From Variovorax sp. S12S4 (GTDB lineage: Bacteria; Pseudomonadota; Gammaproteobacteria; Burkholderiales; Burkholderiaceae_C): DNA of 64,000 nucleotides. The position numbers were made by a program, and so were the translations under genes. Shown piece after piece: positions 17,375 through 27,600 of the stretch. The notes beneath the pieces were generated by a model. It was not told where the DNA came from and did not search any database. It worked only from the letters and a program-made list of their open reading frames with translations. The number at the start of each line of letters is the position of its first letter. The stretch's first letter is position 1. The stretch lies in the NCBI RefSeq assembly GCF_023195515.1, contig NZ_JALPKR020000002.1, forward strand, positions 1,155,001-1,219,000, written 5' to 3'.

Positions 17375-18709
17375 TCAGGCGAATTTCTTGATCGAATCCG
17401 CCAGCGCATTGACCAGCGTGTCGATGTGCTGCTTTTCGACGATGTAGGGCGGCGCAATCACCAGCACGTCGCCCGCGGGCCGCACCAGCGCGCCCTTGTG
17501 GAAGCAGTCCAAAAAGATGTCGTAGGCGCGCTTGCCCGGCGTGCCCGCAATCGGCGCAAGCTCCACCGCCGCGGCGAGGCCGAGGCTGCGGATGCCGATC
17601 ACATTCGGCAGGCCCTTGAATGCGCTGTGGAACGCATCGCCCAGCACCTTGCCCATTTCGCCTGCGCGCGCAAACAGGTTTTCTTCCTTGAACAGGTCGA
17701 GCGTGGCAATGGCCGCGGCGCAGGCCACCGGGTGGCCCGAGTAGGTGTAGCCGTGGAAGAACTCCACCACGTGCTCGGGCGCGTCGGTCTTCATCATCGC
17801 GTCGTAGAGCTTGTCGCGGCAGATCACGCCGCCGAGCGGAATGACGCCGTTGGTCACGCACTTGGCAAAGTTGAGCATGTCGGGCACCACGCCGAAATAG
17901 TCCGACGCGAAGTTGGTGCCCATACGTCCGAAGCCCGTAATGACCTCGTCGAAGATCAGCAGGATGCCGTGCTTGTCGCAGATTTCGCGCAGGCGCTTCA
18001 GGTAGCCCTCGGGCGGCAGGTACCAGCCTGCGGAACCTGCCACCGGCTCCACGATGATGGCGGCGATGTTGCTCGGGTCGTGCAGCGGAAGAATGCGCGT
18101 CTCGAGCTCGACCAGCGGGTCTTCGGCCCACACCGGCTCTTCATTGTGGATGTAGGCGTGGTTCACCGGATCGTGAATGAAGCGCATGTGGTCCACGCGC
18201 GGCAAGAAGGCCGAGCCGAACACCTTGCGGTTGCCCGGAATGCCGCCCACCGACATGCCGCCGAAGCCCACGCCGTGATAGCCCTTCTCGCGGCCGATGA
18301 ACACGTTGCGGTGCCCCTCGCCGCGCGCACGGTGATAGGCCAGCGCCACCTTCATCGAGGTGTCGGCCGCCTCCGAGCCCGAATTGCAGAACAGCACCTT
18401 TTTCAGGTCGCCCGGCGCCAGCGAGGCGATCATCTCCGCCGCCTTGAAAGCCTTGTCGTTGCTGACCTGGAAAGCGGTGGCGTAGTCGAGCGTGTCGAGC
18501 TGCTTCTTGATCGCCTCGTTGATCGGCTTGCGGTTGTGGCCCGCGCCCACGCACCACAGCGACGAGATGCCGTCGATCACCTTCTTGCCGTCGTGCGTGG
18601 TGAACGTCATGCCGTCGGCCGCCACGAAGACGCGCGGGTCTTTCTGGAAGTGGCGGTTGGGTGTGAAGGGCAACCACTGGTTGCCCATGTTGAAGTCCTG
18701 GTAGGCCAT
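17375..18709 (-). CDS. Class III omega-amino acid--pyruvate aminotransferase
   Basis: 444 aa, a PLP-dependent class III aminotransferase. FCNSGSEAADTSMKVALAYHRARG binds the PLP phosphate, LLIFDEVITGFGRMGTNFA holds the PLP-pyridine Asp, and MLNFAKCVTNGVIPLGG contains the Schiff-base Lys. It most resembles beta-alanine/omega-amino acid:pyruvate aminotransferases, which move an amino group from beta-alanine or an amine to pyruvate in the cytosol. The ATG at 18709 has an AAGGAAG ribosome-binding sequence just upstream. No partner dehydrogenase gene is adjacent. Putrescine or other diamines remain alternative substrates. Confidence 0.9.
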   Translation of the reverse strand: MAYQDFNMGNQWLPFTPNRHFQKDPRVFVAADGMTFTTHDGKKVIDGISSLWCVGAGHNRKPINEAIKKQLDTLDYATAFQVSNDKAFKAAEMIASLAPGDLKKVLFCNSGSEAADTSMKVALAYHRARGEGHRNVFIGREKGYHGVGFGGMSVGGIPGNRKVFGSAFLPRVDHMRFIHDPVNHAYIHNEEPVWAEDPLVELETRILPLHDPSNIAAIIVEPVAGSAGWYLPPEGYLKRLREICDKHGILLIFDEVITGFGRMGTNFASDYFGVVPDMLNFAKCVTNGVIPLGGVICRDKLYDAMMKTDAPEHVVEFFHGYTYSGHPVACAAAIATLDLFKEENLFARAGEMGKVLGDAFHSAFKGLPNVIGIRSLGLAAAVELAPIAGTPGKRAYDIFLDCFHKGALVRPAGDVLVIAPPYIVEKQHIDTLVNALADSIKKFA

Positions 18710-18830
18710 GCGTGCTTCCTTCTTGGTCTCGGTGGATGCTGGCCGCCCTTGCGGCGGCCGCCCGTGGCATTCTTGCACTTTTGCCACGGGCCCGCCTCAT
18801 GGCCTGGCTCTGCCGGCGCTCAGCCCCCGA

Positions 18831-20759
18831 TCACCATTGGTAGCCCGCCTGCAGCCTGCCGCCGAGCTGCGCGCTGTTGCCCGCCGCCGCGCTCAGGCCC
18901 GCGCCCACGCTCCAGCGCTCGTCGAGCTGATAGGCAAAGGCCACGCCCAGCGCCGACTGCCCTGCGTAGTGCCCCACCGCCGCGCCCAGCCATTTGCGTC
19001 CGGGCGCGAGCATCGGGATCGACGGCATCGCCATGGCCTGCGCCACGCCGCGCGCGGCAAAGTCGCGCGCCTGGCCGTAAGACACGGCCACCGCGCGCTC
19101 CATCTGCGCAAGGTTGACCGCATCGCTGGCCGCCACGCCGGGTGCCACGTTGGTGATCTGCCGCTGGTAGCCCGTGGCCGCGTTGCCCACGCTCACGCTG
19201 TCGGGCCGGTCGGCCACCGATCCCTGGCCCAGCGCCACCGCATTGCTCGCGCTGGCCGTGCTGCCGTCGCCCAGCGCCATGGCCCCGGCCGCAAGCGCCT
19301 TGGCGTTGCGGCCCACGGCAAGCGCACCGTTGCCGGTGGCCTGCGAGCCATTGCCGATCGCCGCCGCACCCGCGCCCTCCGCACGTGCAGCCGCCTGGCC
19401 CTGCACCGAGCATTGCAGGGCGCCGCCATTGACGGTGCAGACACCCAACTGGCCATTGACCATGGCCTGTATCTGCACTGCCTGCTGCTCGATCTGCTGT
19501 GTGTTCTGCGTGATCTGCTGGGTGTGCTGCGTGATCTGTTGCGCGTGCTCTGCGATCTGTTCGGTGTGCTGAGTGATCTGCTGGGTGTTCTGGGTCACCT
19601 GCGTCGTGATCTGCTGCACCTGCGTGCCCTGCTGGCTTGCCAGGTTCAGTGCCTGCTCGGCCGTGCTCCTTACCGCATAGAGCTGGCTTCCGTTGACCGC
19701 ATCGGTCGAGGTCGCTGTTACCGCGCCGGCGGTAACGCCGCTGATGCGCCCAGCGTTGGTAATACCGCCGCCCAGGTTGTCGATGCTGCCGGAGGTCAGC
19801 CGCCCCGCCACCGAAGCATTGCCGTTCACGGAAAGACCGCCGGCGTCGACGTGGCCCGCCGCGCTGATGCCGTCGATGTTGATCAGGCTGCGGCGGTCCG
19901 TCGTGCTGCCGAACGAAACGACGTTCTCGCGCCCGCCGTCCGTGCTGCCAGCGCCGATGGCGACCGACCCCGCACCGCTCGAGCTGCTGCCCGTGCCCAT
20001 TGCCACGCTGTTGAAACCCGATGCGAAGCTTGCCGTTCCGATGGCCAAGGCACCCATGTCGGTCGCCCTTGCGCTGGCGCCAAACGCCAGCGCGAAATCG
20101 CTCGTGGCGCGGGCTTCGCGGCCGAGCGCCATTGCGCTGCGTCCCGAGGCGGTAGCCATGTCGCCCAGCGCCGTGCTGCTGTCGCCGCTGGCCTCGCTTT
20201 CGCGTCCGAATGCGGCAGATCCGTCACCAGATGCCAGCGCGCGATAGCCCACTGCCGATGCCGCCTCGCCCGTGGCGTTGGCCACGTTGCCCACCGCGGT
20301 GGCCGAGCCGCTCGAGGCCACGGTGTTCGAACCTATGGCCGTGGCCGAGTTGGCAGTCGCACTGCTGTTCGAGCCCATTGCGGTGGCGCCGTTGCCGGTC
20401 GCGTTGCTGTTCGCGCCGACTGCCGCGGCCGAAACGCCCGCCGCAGTGCTGCCGCGCCCGAGTGCTGTCGCCTGGCCGCCGCTTGCGCTGCTGTCGCGCC
20501 CTAGAGCCGTGTTCGCGCTGCTCAGGTCGATGCCGGCCTGCGCGCCCGATCCGCCCGCCATGTTGCTCTGGCAGTCCTGCTGCACGATGTCGCGATGCGC
20601 GCTGAAGCCCGAGTACGCGCCCGGGTCGGTGCTGCTGTAGAGCGTGCCGCCGGGGCAGGTGTTGGGGTTGAGCACCTGCGCACCTGCCGGTGCGGCCGCC
20701 GCCGCGCAAAAGGCCAATGCAATGCCGGCCCCCAGCCGGCGCCTGCTTCGAAAGCGCAT
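18831..20759 (-). CDS. YadA/Hia-type trimeric autotransporter adhesin
   Basis: 642 aa. Signal peptide to about residue 28 (APAGAQ), then a head of 14-residue repeats such as NATGNGATAMGSNSSA and NSATAIGSNTVASS (about 60-270). A neck with TSTDAVNGSQLYAVRS leads into a Gln/Thr-rich coiled-coil stalk of heptads (ITQNTQQ, ITQHTEQ). A second short head (GNGSQATGNGALAVGRNAKA) and a second neck (AASDAVNLAQME) precede the C-terminal YadA anchor ending in LQAGYQW. The anchor barrel forms only as a trimer in the outer membrane and exports the adhesin. A GAGGAG ribosome-binding site precedes the ATG. A LuxR-type regulator starts 131 nt away in the opposite direction. Confidence 0.92.
   Translation of the reverse strand: MRFRSRRRLGAGIALAFCAAAAAPAGAQVLNPNTCPGGTLYSSTDPGAYSGFSAHRDIVQQDCQSNMAGGSGAQAGIDLSSANTALGRDSSASGGQATALGRGSTAAGVSAAAVGANSNATGNGATAMGSNSSATANSATAIGSNTVASSGSATAVGNVANATGEAASAVGYRALASGDGSAAFGRESEASGDSSTALGDMATASGRSAMALGREARATSDFALAFGASARATDMGALAIGTASFASGFNSVAMGTGSSSSGAGSVAIGAGSTDGGRENVVSFGSTTDRRSLINIDGISAAGHVDAGGLSVNGNASVAGRLTSGSIDNLGGGITNAGRISGVTAGAVTATSTDAVNGSQLYAVRSTAEQALNLASQQGTQVQQITTQVTQNTQQITQHTEQIAEHAQQITQHTQQITQNTQQIEQQAVQIQAMVNGQLGVCTVNGGALQCSVQGQAAARAEGAGAAAIGNGSQATGNGALAVGRNAKALAAGAMALGDGSTASASNAVALGQGSVADRPDSVSVGNAATGYQRQITNVAPGVAASDAVNLAQMERAVAVSYGQARDFAARGVAQAMAMPSIPMLAPGRKWLGAAVGHYAGQSALGVAFAYQLDERWSVGAGLSAAAGNSAQLGGRLQAGYQW
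19491..19595 (-). repeat. Five 21-bp tandem repeats coding for stalk heptads
   Basis: Five consecutive 21-bp units begin at 19491, 19512, 19533, 19554 and 19575, each opening with GATCTG on the plus strand. On the coding strand each unit gives one heptad of the adhesin stalk (Gln-Ile-Thr-Gln-His/Asn-Thr-Gln and variants). A degenerate unit follows to about 19620. Such in-frame repeats can change copy number by slippage without breaking the gene. Confidence 0.8.
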
Positions 20760-20890
20760 GGTTTCTTCTCCTCGGTCTTGTGTGTGTGAATGCCGCCCGT
20801 CCGAAGCCGGAATCGTCCTTCGCGCCCGCCCCCGCCGCCTACCATGGGTTGTGGTAGCCTCCGCCGCCTCGCGATTCGACAAACCGTTCG

Positions 20891-21886
20891 ATGGCGCCCA
20901 AGTCCCCGTTCTCTCTCACCGATCCGGACTCCGCGGCACTGGGCCTGCTGCGCCTTGCGCGCACTACTGCCTGCGAGCGCTTTCCGAAGAAACTGCTCGA
21001 ACGGCTCGTCGGGCTGATGGGCGCCGACCATGGCGCCATCAACATCTGGCATCCGCGCAGCTTCGTGGCCTCGGTAGGCGTTGGCTACGACCTGTCTGGA
21101 ATGAGCGCCGACTGGTATGCCATCGGCGGCGCCGAGCTCGACTTCACCACCCCCGCCATGCACGCACAGCCCCTGCGGGCGGTGTGCGTGAACGACGACG
21201 ACCCCCGCTGGAAGCAGAGCCATCCGTCGTGGCGCAGCTTCCAGGCACGCTACGGCATTCACCATCAGCTGGGCGTGTCCATTCCGTTCGAAGGCAGCGA
21301 GACCTTCGCGCATTGCTACCTGAACCGCGGGCCCGCATCGCCGCGCTACGGCACAGCCGAGGTCGACGCGCTCACTGCGCTTGCGCCCGGCATCGGCGAG
21401 GCCCTGCTCATCAACCGCCTCTACGCCGGTGCGCACCAGGGCCTCGAAGACACCGGCAGCGGAGACCAGCCGCTGGCCGTGACCGACAACGAAGGCTGGA
21501 TCCTCTTTCCCAATGGCGACTTCTGCCGCGCGTGGCCGCGGCTCGCCGCAATGGCGAAGGTGTCGGAACCGCGCCTGCCCAAGTCATGGCTGGAGGGCGA
21601 GCGCGGCGCAATCCGCAAGCTGCATGCGGCCGGATGGCAGTGCGAAGTCACACCCGCACATGGCGGGCTGCGTGTGGCGCTGCGCCGCAATGCGCCAGGC
21701 ACCGGCGCCATGCTCACGCCGCGGCAAACCGAAATAAGCCGCCTCTATTGCGCCGGCTATTCGGGCAAGGACATTGCCACCCGCCTGTCCGTGTCGCCCG
21801 CCACCGTGCGCGTGCACTTGCGTGAAACCTATTCGAAGCTCGGCGTCACGAGCCGCAGCGCATTGCGCAGCGCCCTGGGGCTTTGA
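20891..21886 (+). CDS. LuxR-family transcriptional regulator
   Basis: 331 aa. The C-terminal GerE-type helix-turn-helix (about residues 272-328) reads LTPRQTEISRLYCAGYSGKDIATRLSVSPATVRVHLRETYSKLGV. The first 260 residues have no recognised receiver, PAS or autoinducer signature, although a sensory role is expected. It is divergent from the trimeric autotransporter (131 nt between starts) and is the best candidate for its regulator. It is also 48 nt upstream of purU on the same strand, which is probably coincidental. Confidence 0.8.
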   Translation: MAPKSPFSLTDPDSAALGLLRLARTTACERFPKKLLERLVGLMGADHGAINIWHPRSFVASVGVGYDLSGMSADWYAIGGAELDFTTPAMHAQPLRAVCVNDDDPRWKQSHPSWRSFQARYGIHHQLGVSIPFEGSETFAHCYLNRGPASPRYGTAEVDALTALAPGIGEALLINRLYAGAHQGLEDTGSGDQPLAVTDNEGWILFPNGDFCRAWPRLAAMAKVSEPRLPKSWLEGERGAIRKLHAAGWQCEVTPAHGGLRVALRRNAPGTGAMLTPRQTEISRLYCAGYSGKDIATRLSVSPATVRVHLRETYSKLGVTSRSALRSALGL

Positions 21887-21934
21887 ACGCGGCCGGCGCC
21901 GGGCCTCGGCGCGCGCTGCGACAATCGGGGCCTC

Positions 21935-22780
21935 ATGAGTGCATACATCCTGACCCTTTCCTGCCCGGACCGCGTGGGCATCGTGCATGCCGTTTCGGGC
22001 TTTCTGCTCGAGCGCGGCGGCAACATCGAGGAAGCCGCCCAGTACAACGACCACGACACGGGCCTGTTCTTCATGCGCGTGCGCTTTGCCTGCAGCGACC
22101 ACACCGAGGCGGCGTTGCGCGAACAGCTCGCCACCTTCGGCGCGGGCTTCGGCATGAACCTGCAGCTGCACGCCGCCGCCCAGCCGATGAAGACGGTGAT
22201 CCTGGTCAGCAAGGAAGGCCACTGCCTGAACGACCTGCTGTTCCGCTGGAAGAGCGGGCTGCTCGCCATCGACGTGCGGGCCATCATCTCGAACCACCGC
22301 GACTTCTACCAGCTGGCCGCCAGCTACAACGTGCCGTTCCATCACATTCCCGTGACGGCCGCCACCAAGGCCCAGGGCGAGGCAAAGCAGCTTGAAATCA
22401 TCGAGGCGGAAGGCGCCGAACTGGTGGTGCTCGCGCGCTACATGCAAATCTTGAGCAACGACCTGTGCAACAGCCTGGCCGGTCGTGCGATCAACATCCA
22501 CCATTCGTTCCTGCCCAGCTTCAAGGGCGCCAAGCCCTACTACCAGGCGCACGACCGCGGCGTGAAGCTGATCGGCGCCACGGCCCACTACGTGACGGCC
22601 GACCTCGACGAAGGCCCGATCATCGAGCAGGACGTGGCGCGCGCCGACCACACCGATACGGTCGAAGACCTCACGGCCCGCGGCCGCGACACCGAAAGCC
22701 AGGTGCTGGCCCGCGCGGTGAAGTGGCACAGCGAACACCGCGTGCTGTTGAACGGGCACCGCACGGTCGTGTTCCGCTAG
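21935..22780 (+). CDS. purU: Formyltetrahydrofolate deformylase
   Basis: 281 aa. An N-terminal ACT domain (ILTLSCPDRVGIVHAVSGFL, about residues 4-75) is followed by a formyltransferase-fold domain with PVTAATKAQGEAKQLEII, LARYMQILS, NIHHSFLPSFKGAKPYYQA and the late GATAHYVTADLDEGPIIEQD, which holds the catalytic His and Asp. PurU hydrolyses 10-formyl-tetrahydrofolate to formate and tetrahydrofolate, balancing one-carbon pools. The ACT domain is where Met/Gly regulation acts in the E. coli enzyme. Length matches the family. Confidence 0.95.
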   Translation: MSAYILTLSCPDRVGIVHAVSGFLLERGGNIEEAAQYNDHDTGLFFMRVRFACSDHTEAALREQLATFGAGFGMNLQLHAAAQPMKTVILVSKEGHCLNDLLFRWKSGLLAIDVRAIISNHRDFYQLAASYNVPFHHIPVTAATKAQGEAKQLEIIEAEGAELVVLARYMQILSNDLCNSLAGRAINIHHSFLPSFKGAKPYYQAHDRGVKLIGATAHYVTADLDEGPIIEQDVARADHTDTVEDLTARGRDTESQVLARAVKWHSEHRVLLNGHRTVVFR

Positions 22781-22799
22781 CGGCGCCCCTGCGCCTCAA

Positions 22800-23177
22800 T
22801 CAGTTGCGGTTGGGGTTGTTCGGACGACGGTCATGGCGGTTCGGTACGCCGTCGCCGTCACGGTCCCACTGGCCGCGGCGGTATTCCCAGCGGCCGTCGC
22901 GTTCGCGCCATTCAGGCGCACGGTAGGCATAGCCAGGGCGGGCACGCACATACATGCCGCGGACCCACACATGGCGTCCACCTCGCCATTCATAGTGCCC
23001 CGGGGCCCACACGTAACCACGGCGCGGCGGCGGCGGGCGCTCGTAGCGCGGCGGCGGAGGCGGCACCTCGACGTAGACGCCGGGCTGCGCATGGGCGGCT
23101 GTCGGCACCATGAGCGCGCCTCCCGCGGAGAGCAGCGAAGCGGCACCGATCGAAAGCGTGATTGCTAGTTTTTTCAT
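22800..23177 (-). CDS. Secreted YXWXXGH repeat protein
   Basis: 125 aa. A signal peptide (cleavage near AAHAQ) is followed by a Pro/Arg/Tyr-rich chain with the repeat YVWAPGHYEWRGGRHVWV and a related WEYRRGQWDRDG. This matches small exported YXWXXGH-repeat proteins of proteobacteria, whose role is unknown. The C-terminus DRDGDGVPNRHDRRPNNP looks like a single thrombospondin-3/calcium-binding type loop. The ATG at 23177 starts the signal peptide directly; an upstream start at 23210 would add 11 residues. Confidence 0.75.
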   Translation of the reverse strand: MKKLAITLSIGAASLLSAGGALMVPTAAHAQPGVYVEVPPPPPRYERPPPPRRGYVWAPGHYEWRGGRHVWVRGMYVRARPGYAYRAPEWRERDGRWEYRRGQWDRDGDGVPNRHDRRPNNPNRN

Positions 23178-23297
23178 GGGTTGGCCCTCATGAGTTGTTG
23201 GAGACTTCATGCTGCCGGGGCCATGTGAACCCCCTGTAAGCCCTACACCGGACTTTGTGTAAACGTGTATCGCGAAAAGTAGTGCTTTGGTTAGCGC

Positions 23298-24625
23298 TTA
23301 CTCTTGCAATTCGCGAAGATCCACCGCGGCTGCCATGGCGGCATGGCCCGCTTTGTTGGGATGCAGGTGATCGCCGTTGTCATACAGGGGATTGAGCGCC
23401 AGGGGATCGGCGGGGCTGCGAAGCACCGCGTCGAAATCGATCACCGCATCGACGTCCTGCCGGCTGCGGATCCAGCGGTTGACCTCCGCGCGCATCGCCT
23501 CGGAAGCGTCGCTCCAGTAGGGCGTGTTCTTGAACGGCGGCACGGTGCCGATCAGCACTTTCACGCCCTTGGCGCGCGCCTGCTTGATCAGCTGCTGCAA
23601 GCCTTCGGTGATGCGCTGCGCCGTCGGCACTTCGTGCTCCGGCGTGGGCAGCCGCGCCATGCCGACCAGCACGCTGCGGCCGATGTCGTTGGTGCCCAGC
23701 AGCACGACGACATGCGTCACGCCCGTCTGCCCAAGCGCATCGCGCGAAAAGCGGGACAGGCCGCTGGGGCCGATGCCGTCGGTCAGCAGGCGGTTGCCGC
23801 CAATGCCCGTATTGATGACGGACACCGGCTGCGTCGCCAAAGGGCTGTTGCGCAAACGCGTGGCAAGCAGATCCGGATACGCGCCCTCGCCCGCCTCGCC
23901 GCCGCCGGCGGTGATGGAGTCTCCGAAAGCGACCACCACGCGCACCGGCTGCGTGGTCATGACATCGAGGCCGGTCACGATGTGATTGAGCGGCAGCGGC
24001 GCGGCCCCTTGCAATTTGGGCGTGCCGACTGCATTGCCGCCCACCACCCAGCTCGTGTCGGACACCTGTGTGTGAACGGTCGCGTAAGGCACCGTCCGAT
24101 CGAAGAAGGCGCTCACCGCAACGGCCTGTCCGGCTTCGACTTTCAAGTCGGCACCGTCGCTCCATGCATCGGCGCCCGGCGCAACCACCACGCTGTCGCG
24201 GCCGCCGAAGCGCAGCATGCGCAGCGTCGCCGGCGACACCGCGTCCGCGCCGGTGCTGAGCCCCACGCTCGCGGCCGCGATGCGCAGCGGGGCCTTGCCG
24301 AACCTGTTGGAAAAGCGGATGCGGATGCGCTCGCCCCCAACGCGGTCTCGAATTGCTGGCGCAGCGTCTGCCCGCGGAACAGGTCACCTCCGGGCTTGGG
24401 GGCTGCGGCCTTGGCGAGAGGATTCGCCGTCAGCTCACGAAAGTCCACCGGCGCAACGGCCCAGCTGGTCACCCAATGTGCTTCTACCGGCTGCTTCGGC
24501 CTTTCATCCGGCTGAACGGCCTGCACGGCCACAGCAGCGGCCAGCAGCAACAGCCCGACCGCAGTCACGCCATGCCGCAAAACACCTTGGCAAAGAACAG
24601 AAAGCCAATGCGAACCCAGTTTCAT
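23298..24625 (-). pseudogene. SGNH/GDSL hydrolase, split by a one-base frameshift
   Basis: The ATG at 24625 starts a secreted protein (hydrophobic segment ending VAVQA, then HWVTSWAVAPVDF). It reads in frame to about 24338, where the family pattern jumps to another frame and continues as ERIRIRFSNRFGKAPLRIA to the stop at 23298. One extra base in the five-base run at 24334-24338 would restore a single protein of about 442 aa. The C-terminal part carries VVAFGDSITAGG (nucleophile Ser), GIGGNR, LLGTNDIG and GDHLHPNKAGH (catalytic Asp/His), so all SGNH blocks are present. Either this is an assembly error or the gene is disrupted. The enzyme would be a periplasmic or secreted esterase. Confidence 0.82.
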
Positions 24626-24690
24626 GCGCGCAAAGCGACTCAGTTTACGGAGCCTCCTTGCCCTCTCGTGTGACGAGGTCTAGTGCATCG

Positions 24691-27600
24691 TTACCAAGTG
24701 TCTACATACGGCGAGGCAGCTTCGACCGACCGGCCGGCCGATGCAAGTCCACGCACCAGCCAGGTGCGCGTTTCGGCAGGATCGATTACCGCGTCGATCT
24801 CCAGCGTTTGCGCCATGTGAATCGCTTCGCCGTTGGCGTACTGCTGCGCGACGAGCTTCTTGAACAGTGCATCGCGCTCGGCACCTTCGGGCACCGCGGC
24901 CAACTCCTTGCGGTAGCCCAGCCGCACCGCGCCTTCGAGCCCCATGGCGCCGAACTCGCCCGTGGGCCATGCCACCGTGAACACCGGGGCGTCGAAGCCG
25001 CCGGCCGTCATCGCCTGCGCGCCCAGGCCATAGCCCTTGCGCAGCACCACGGCAAAGAACGGCACGCGCAGGTGTGACGCCACCATGAACATGCGGCACA
25101 CGTGGCGCACCTGCGCCTGCGCCTCGATCTCCGGTCCGACCATGAAGCCGGGCGTGTCGCACAGCGAGACGATCGGCAGCCCGTGTGCGTTGCACAGCTG
25201 CATGAAGCGCGCGGATTTGTCGGCCGCCTCCACGTCGATGGCGCCGCCCAGGTGATGCGGATTGCTGGCCATCAGCCCCACCGGCTTGCCCTCGATGCGC
25301 GCCAGCGCGGTAACGATGCCCGCGCCGAAACCGGCACGCAGCTCGAGCAGCGAGCCGGTGTCGGCCACGCCGCGCATGGCGGCGCGCACGTCGTACACGC
25401 GCAGCCGGTTCTCGGGCACCACATGGCGCAGCGCGCGTTGGTCGGCGCAATGCCAGTCGGCCACGGGGCCCTGGAAGTACGAGAGGTATTGCTTGGCCGC
25501 AGCCACCGCGGCAGCTTCGTCCTCGACCAGAATGTCGATCACGCCGTTGCGCGACTGCACGCTGCTCGGGCCGATCTGCTCCGGCGCAAAGCTGCCGAGC
25601 CCGCCGCCCTCGATCATTGCGGGGCCGCTCATGCCGATGTTGCTTGCCTTGGTGGCAATGATCACGTCGGCGCAACCCAGCAGAGCCGCATTGCCCGCAA
25701 AGCAGCGGCCATGCACGATGCCCACCACCGGCACCTTGCCCGACAGCGCCGCAAACTGGCTGAAGGTGTGGTTGTTAAGGCCCGCGACGATCGGCATGTC
25801 GGTATCGCCCGGCCGCCCGCCGCCGCCTTCTGCGAACAGCACCACCGGCAGCTTCAGCTGGTGCGCCACCGCCAGCAGCCGGTCTGTCTTGTGATGGTTG
25901 CGCATGCCTTGCGTGCCGGCCAGCACCGTGTAGTCGTAGGCCAGCACGGCGCAACGCGACTTCTCGGGGCCGAACAGCTTCGCGTTGACGCTGCCAAGCC
26001 CCGTCACCATGCCGTCTGCGGGCGTGTTGGCGATCAGGTCTTCGAGCGTGCGGCGCCGCGTTTGCGCGGCAATGGCGAGCGCACCGTATTCGATGAAGTT
26101 GCCCGGATCGGATGCGATCTCACACAGGTCGGCGATGTTCTCGCGCGCGGTGCGCCCGCCCTGCGCATGCCGCCTGGCCACGGCGGCCTCGCGGTTGGCG
26201 TCGAGTGTGTAGGCATGCCGGTCGATCACCTTCTGCAGATCAGGGCGGATCGCGTCGAGATCCTGCCCGGCGTGAGCCTCGGCCTCGACCGCCTGCGCAT
26301 CGACAGGCTCCAGCCGTACCAGCGACTGGCCTTCGACCAAGTAGTCGCCCGGTTCGGCCAGCAAGGCGATCACCCTGCCCGCAGCGGGCGCATGCAGCAA
26401 GTGCTCCATCTTCATGGCTTCGAGCACACCCAGCTGAGCACCCGCGGGCAGCACATCGCCCAGCGCGACTTCGAACTGCACCAGCTTCGCGGGCATGGGC
26501 GCCTTGACCGTCAGCCCGTCTTCGTCCTCCGAAGAACTTGCCGGCGCCGTGTTTCCTGCTTCCGATGCGTTCTTTCTCGGGCTCTTCTTCTCGAACGCAA
26601 CCGCCGAGGCGAGCAGGTCGCCAAGGTGCGCTTCCACGAAGCGGGTGTGCACCGCCTGGCTAGCGAACTCGGGCCGTGCCGCAATGGCGCGCAGCAATGC
26701 AAGGTTGGTGGCAATGCCATCGATATGGCATTCGTCCAGCGCGCGAAGCGAACGGCGCAACGCATCGGCGAAGTGCGGCGACGGCGAATGCACGATCAGC
26801 TTGGCAAGCAGCGTGTCGTAGTGCGGCGATGGGGCAAGGCCTGCGTAGCCGTGCGTGTCGATGCGCACGCCCGGCCCGGCCGGCAGGTCGAATCGCGCGA
26901 GCGTGCCGCCGGATGGCCGAGCGTTGCCGTGCGCATCGAGCGTCTCCGCGTTGATGCGCCATTGCACCGCAAAGCCGCGCTGCGGCGCGGTGCGGTCCGC
27001 ATCAATGCCCAACGCGTTCAGCGGCTGGCCCGCGGCCACCGCAATCTGCAGCTGCACCAGGTCGAGCCCGCTCACGGCCTCGGTCACCGTGTGCTCCACC
27101 TGCAGCCGGGGGTTGGCTTCGATGAAGACGAAGGGCAGCGTGGCCGATTCCGTATCGACCAGAAACTCGAAGGTGCCCAGGCTGCGGTAGTTCACGGCCT
27201 TGGCCATGCGCAGCGCCGCATGCGTGACCTGCGCGCGCAGCGAATCGGGCAACGAAGGGCTGGGTGCAATTTCCACCAGCTTCTGGAAGCGCCGCTGCAA
27301 AGTGCACTCGCGCTCGCCGAGGCTTGCCACGGCCTGCCCGTCGCCCAGCACCTGCACTTCGATATGGCGGGCGTTGCGCATCAGGCGCTCCACATACACG
27401 CCCTCCACGCCGAACGCCGCCTTGGCCTCCGACATGCAGCGTGCATGTGCCTCGGCCAATTCTTCGGCATGGAGCACGGCGCGCATGCCGCGCCCGCCGC
27501 CGCCTCCGATGGCCTTGATCATCACGCCCGCGCCTTGCGCCTGCTGCTCGGCAAAAAGGCCTGCGCCTGCGCGAGCGTTACCGCGCCGGTGCTGCCCGGC

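Noticed and set aside
17297..19117. A 606-codon open frame on plus opposite the aminotransferase and adhesin end
   Set aside because: It crosses two real genes on minus and has no motif or ribosome-binding site.
19491..19620. Regular short repeats as a possible CRISPR array
   Set aside because: The units are directly adjacent without spacers and encode in-frame heptads of the adhesin.
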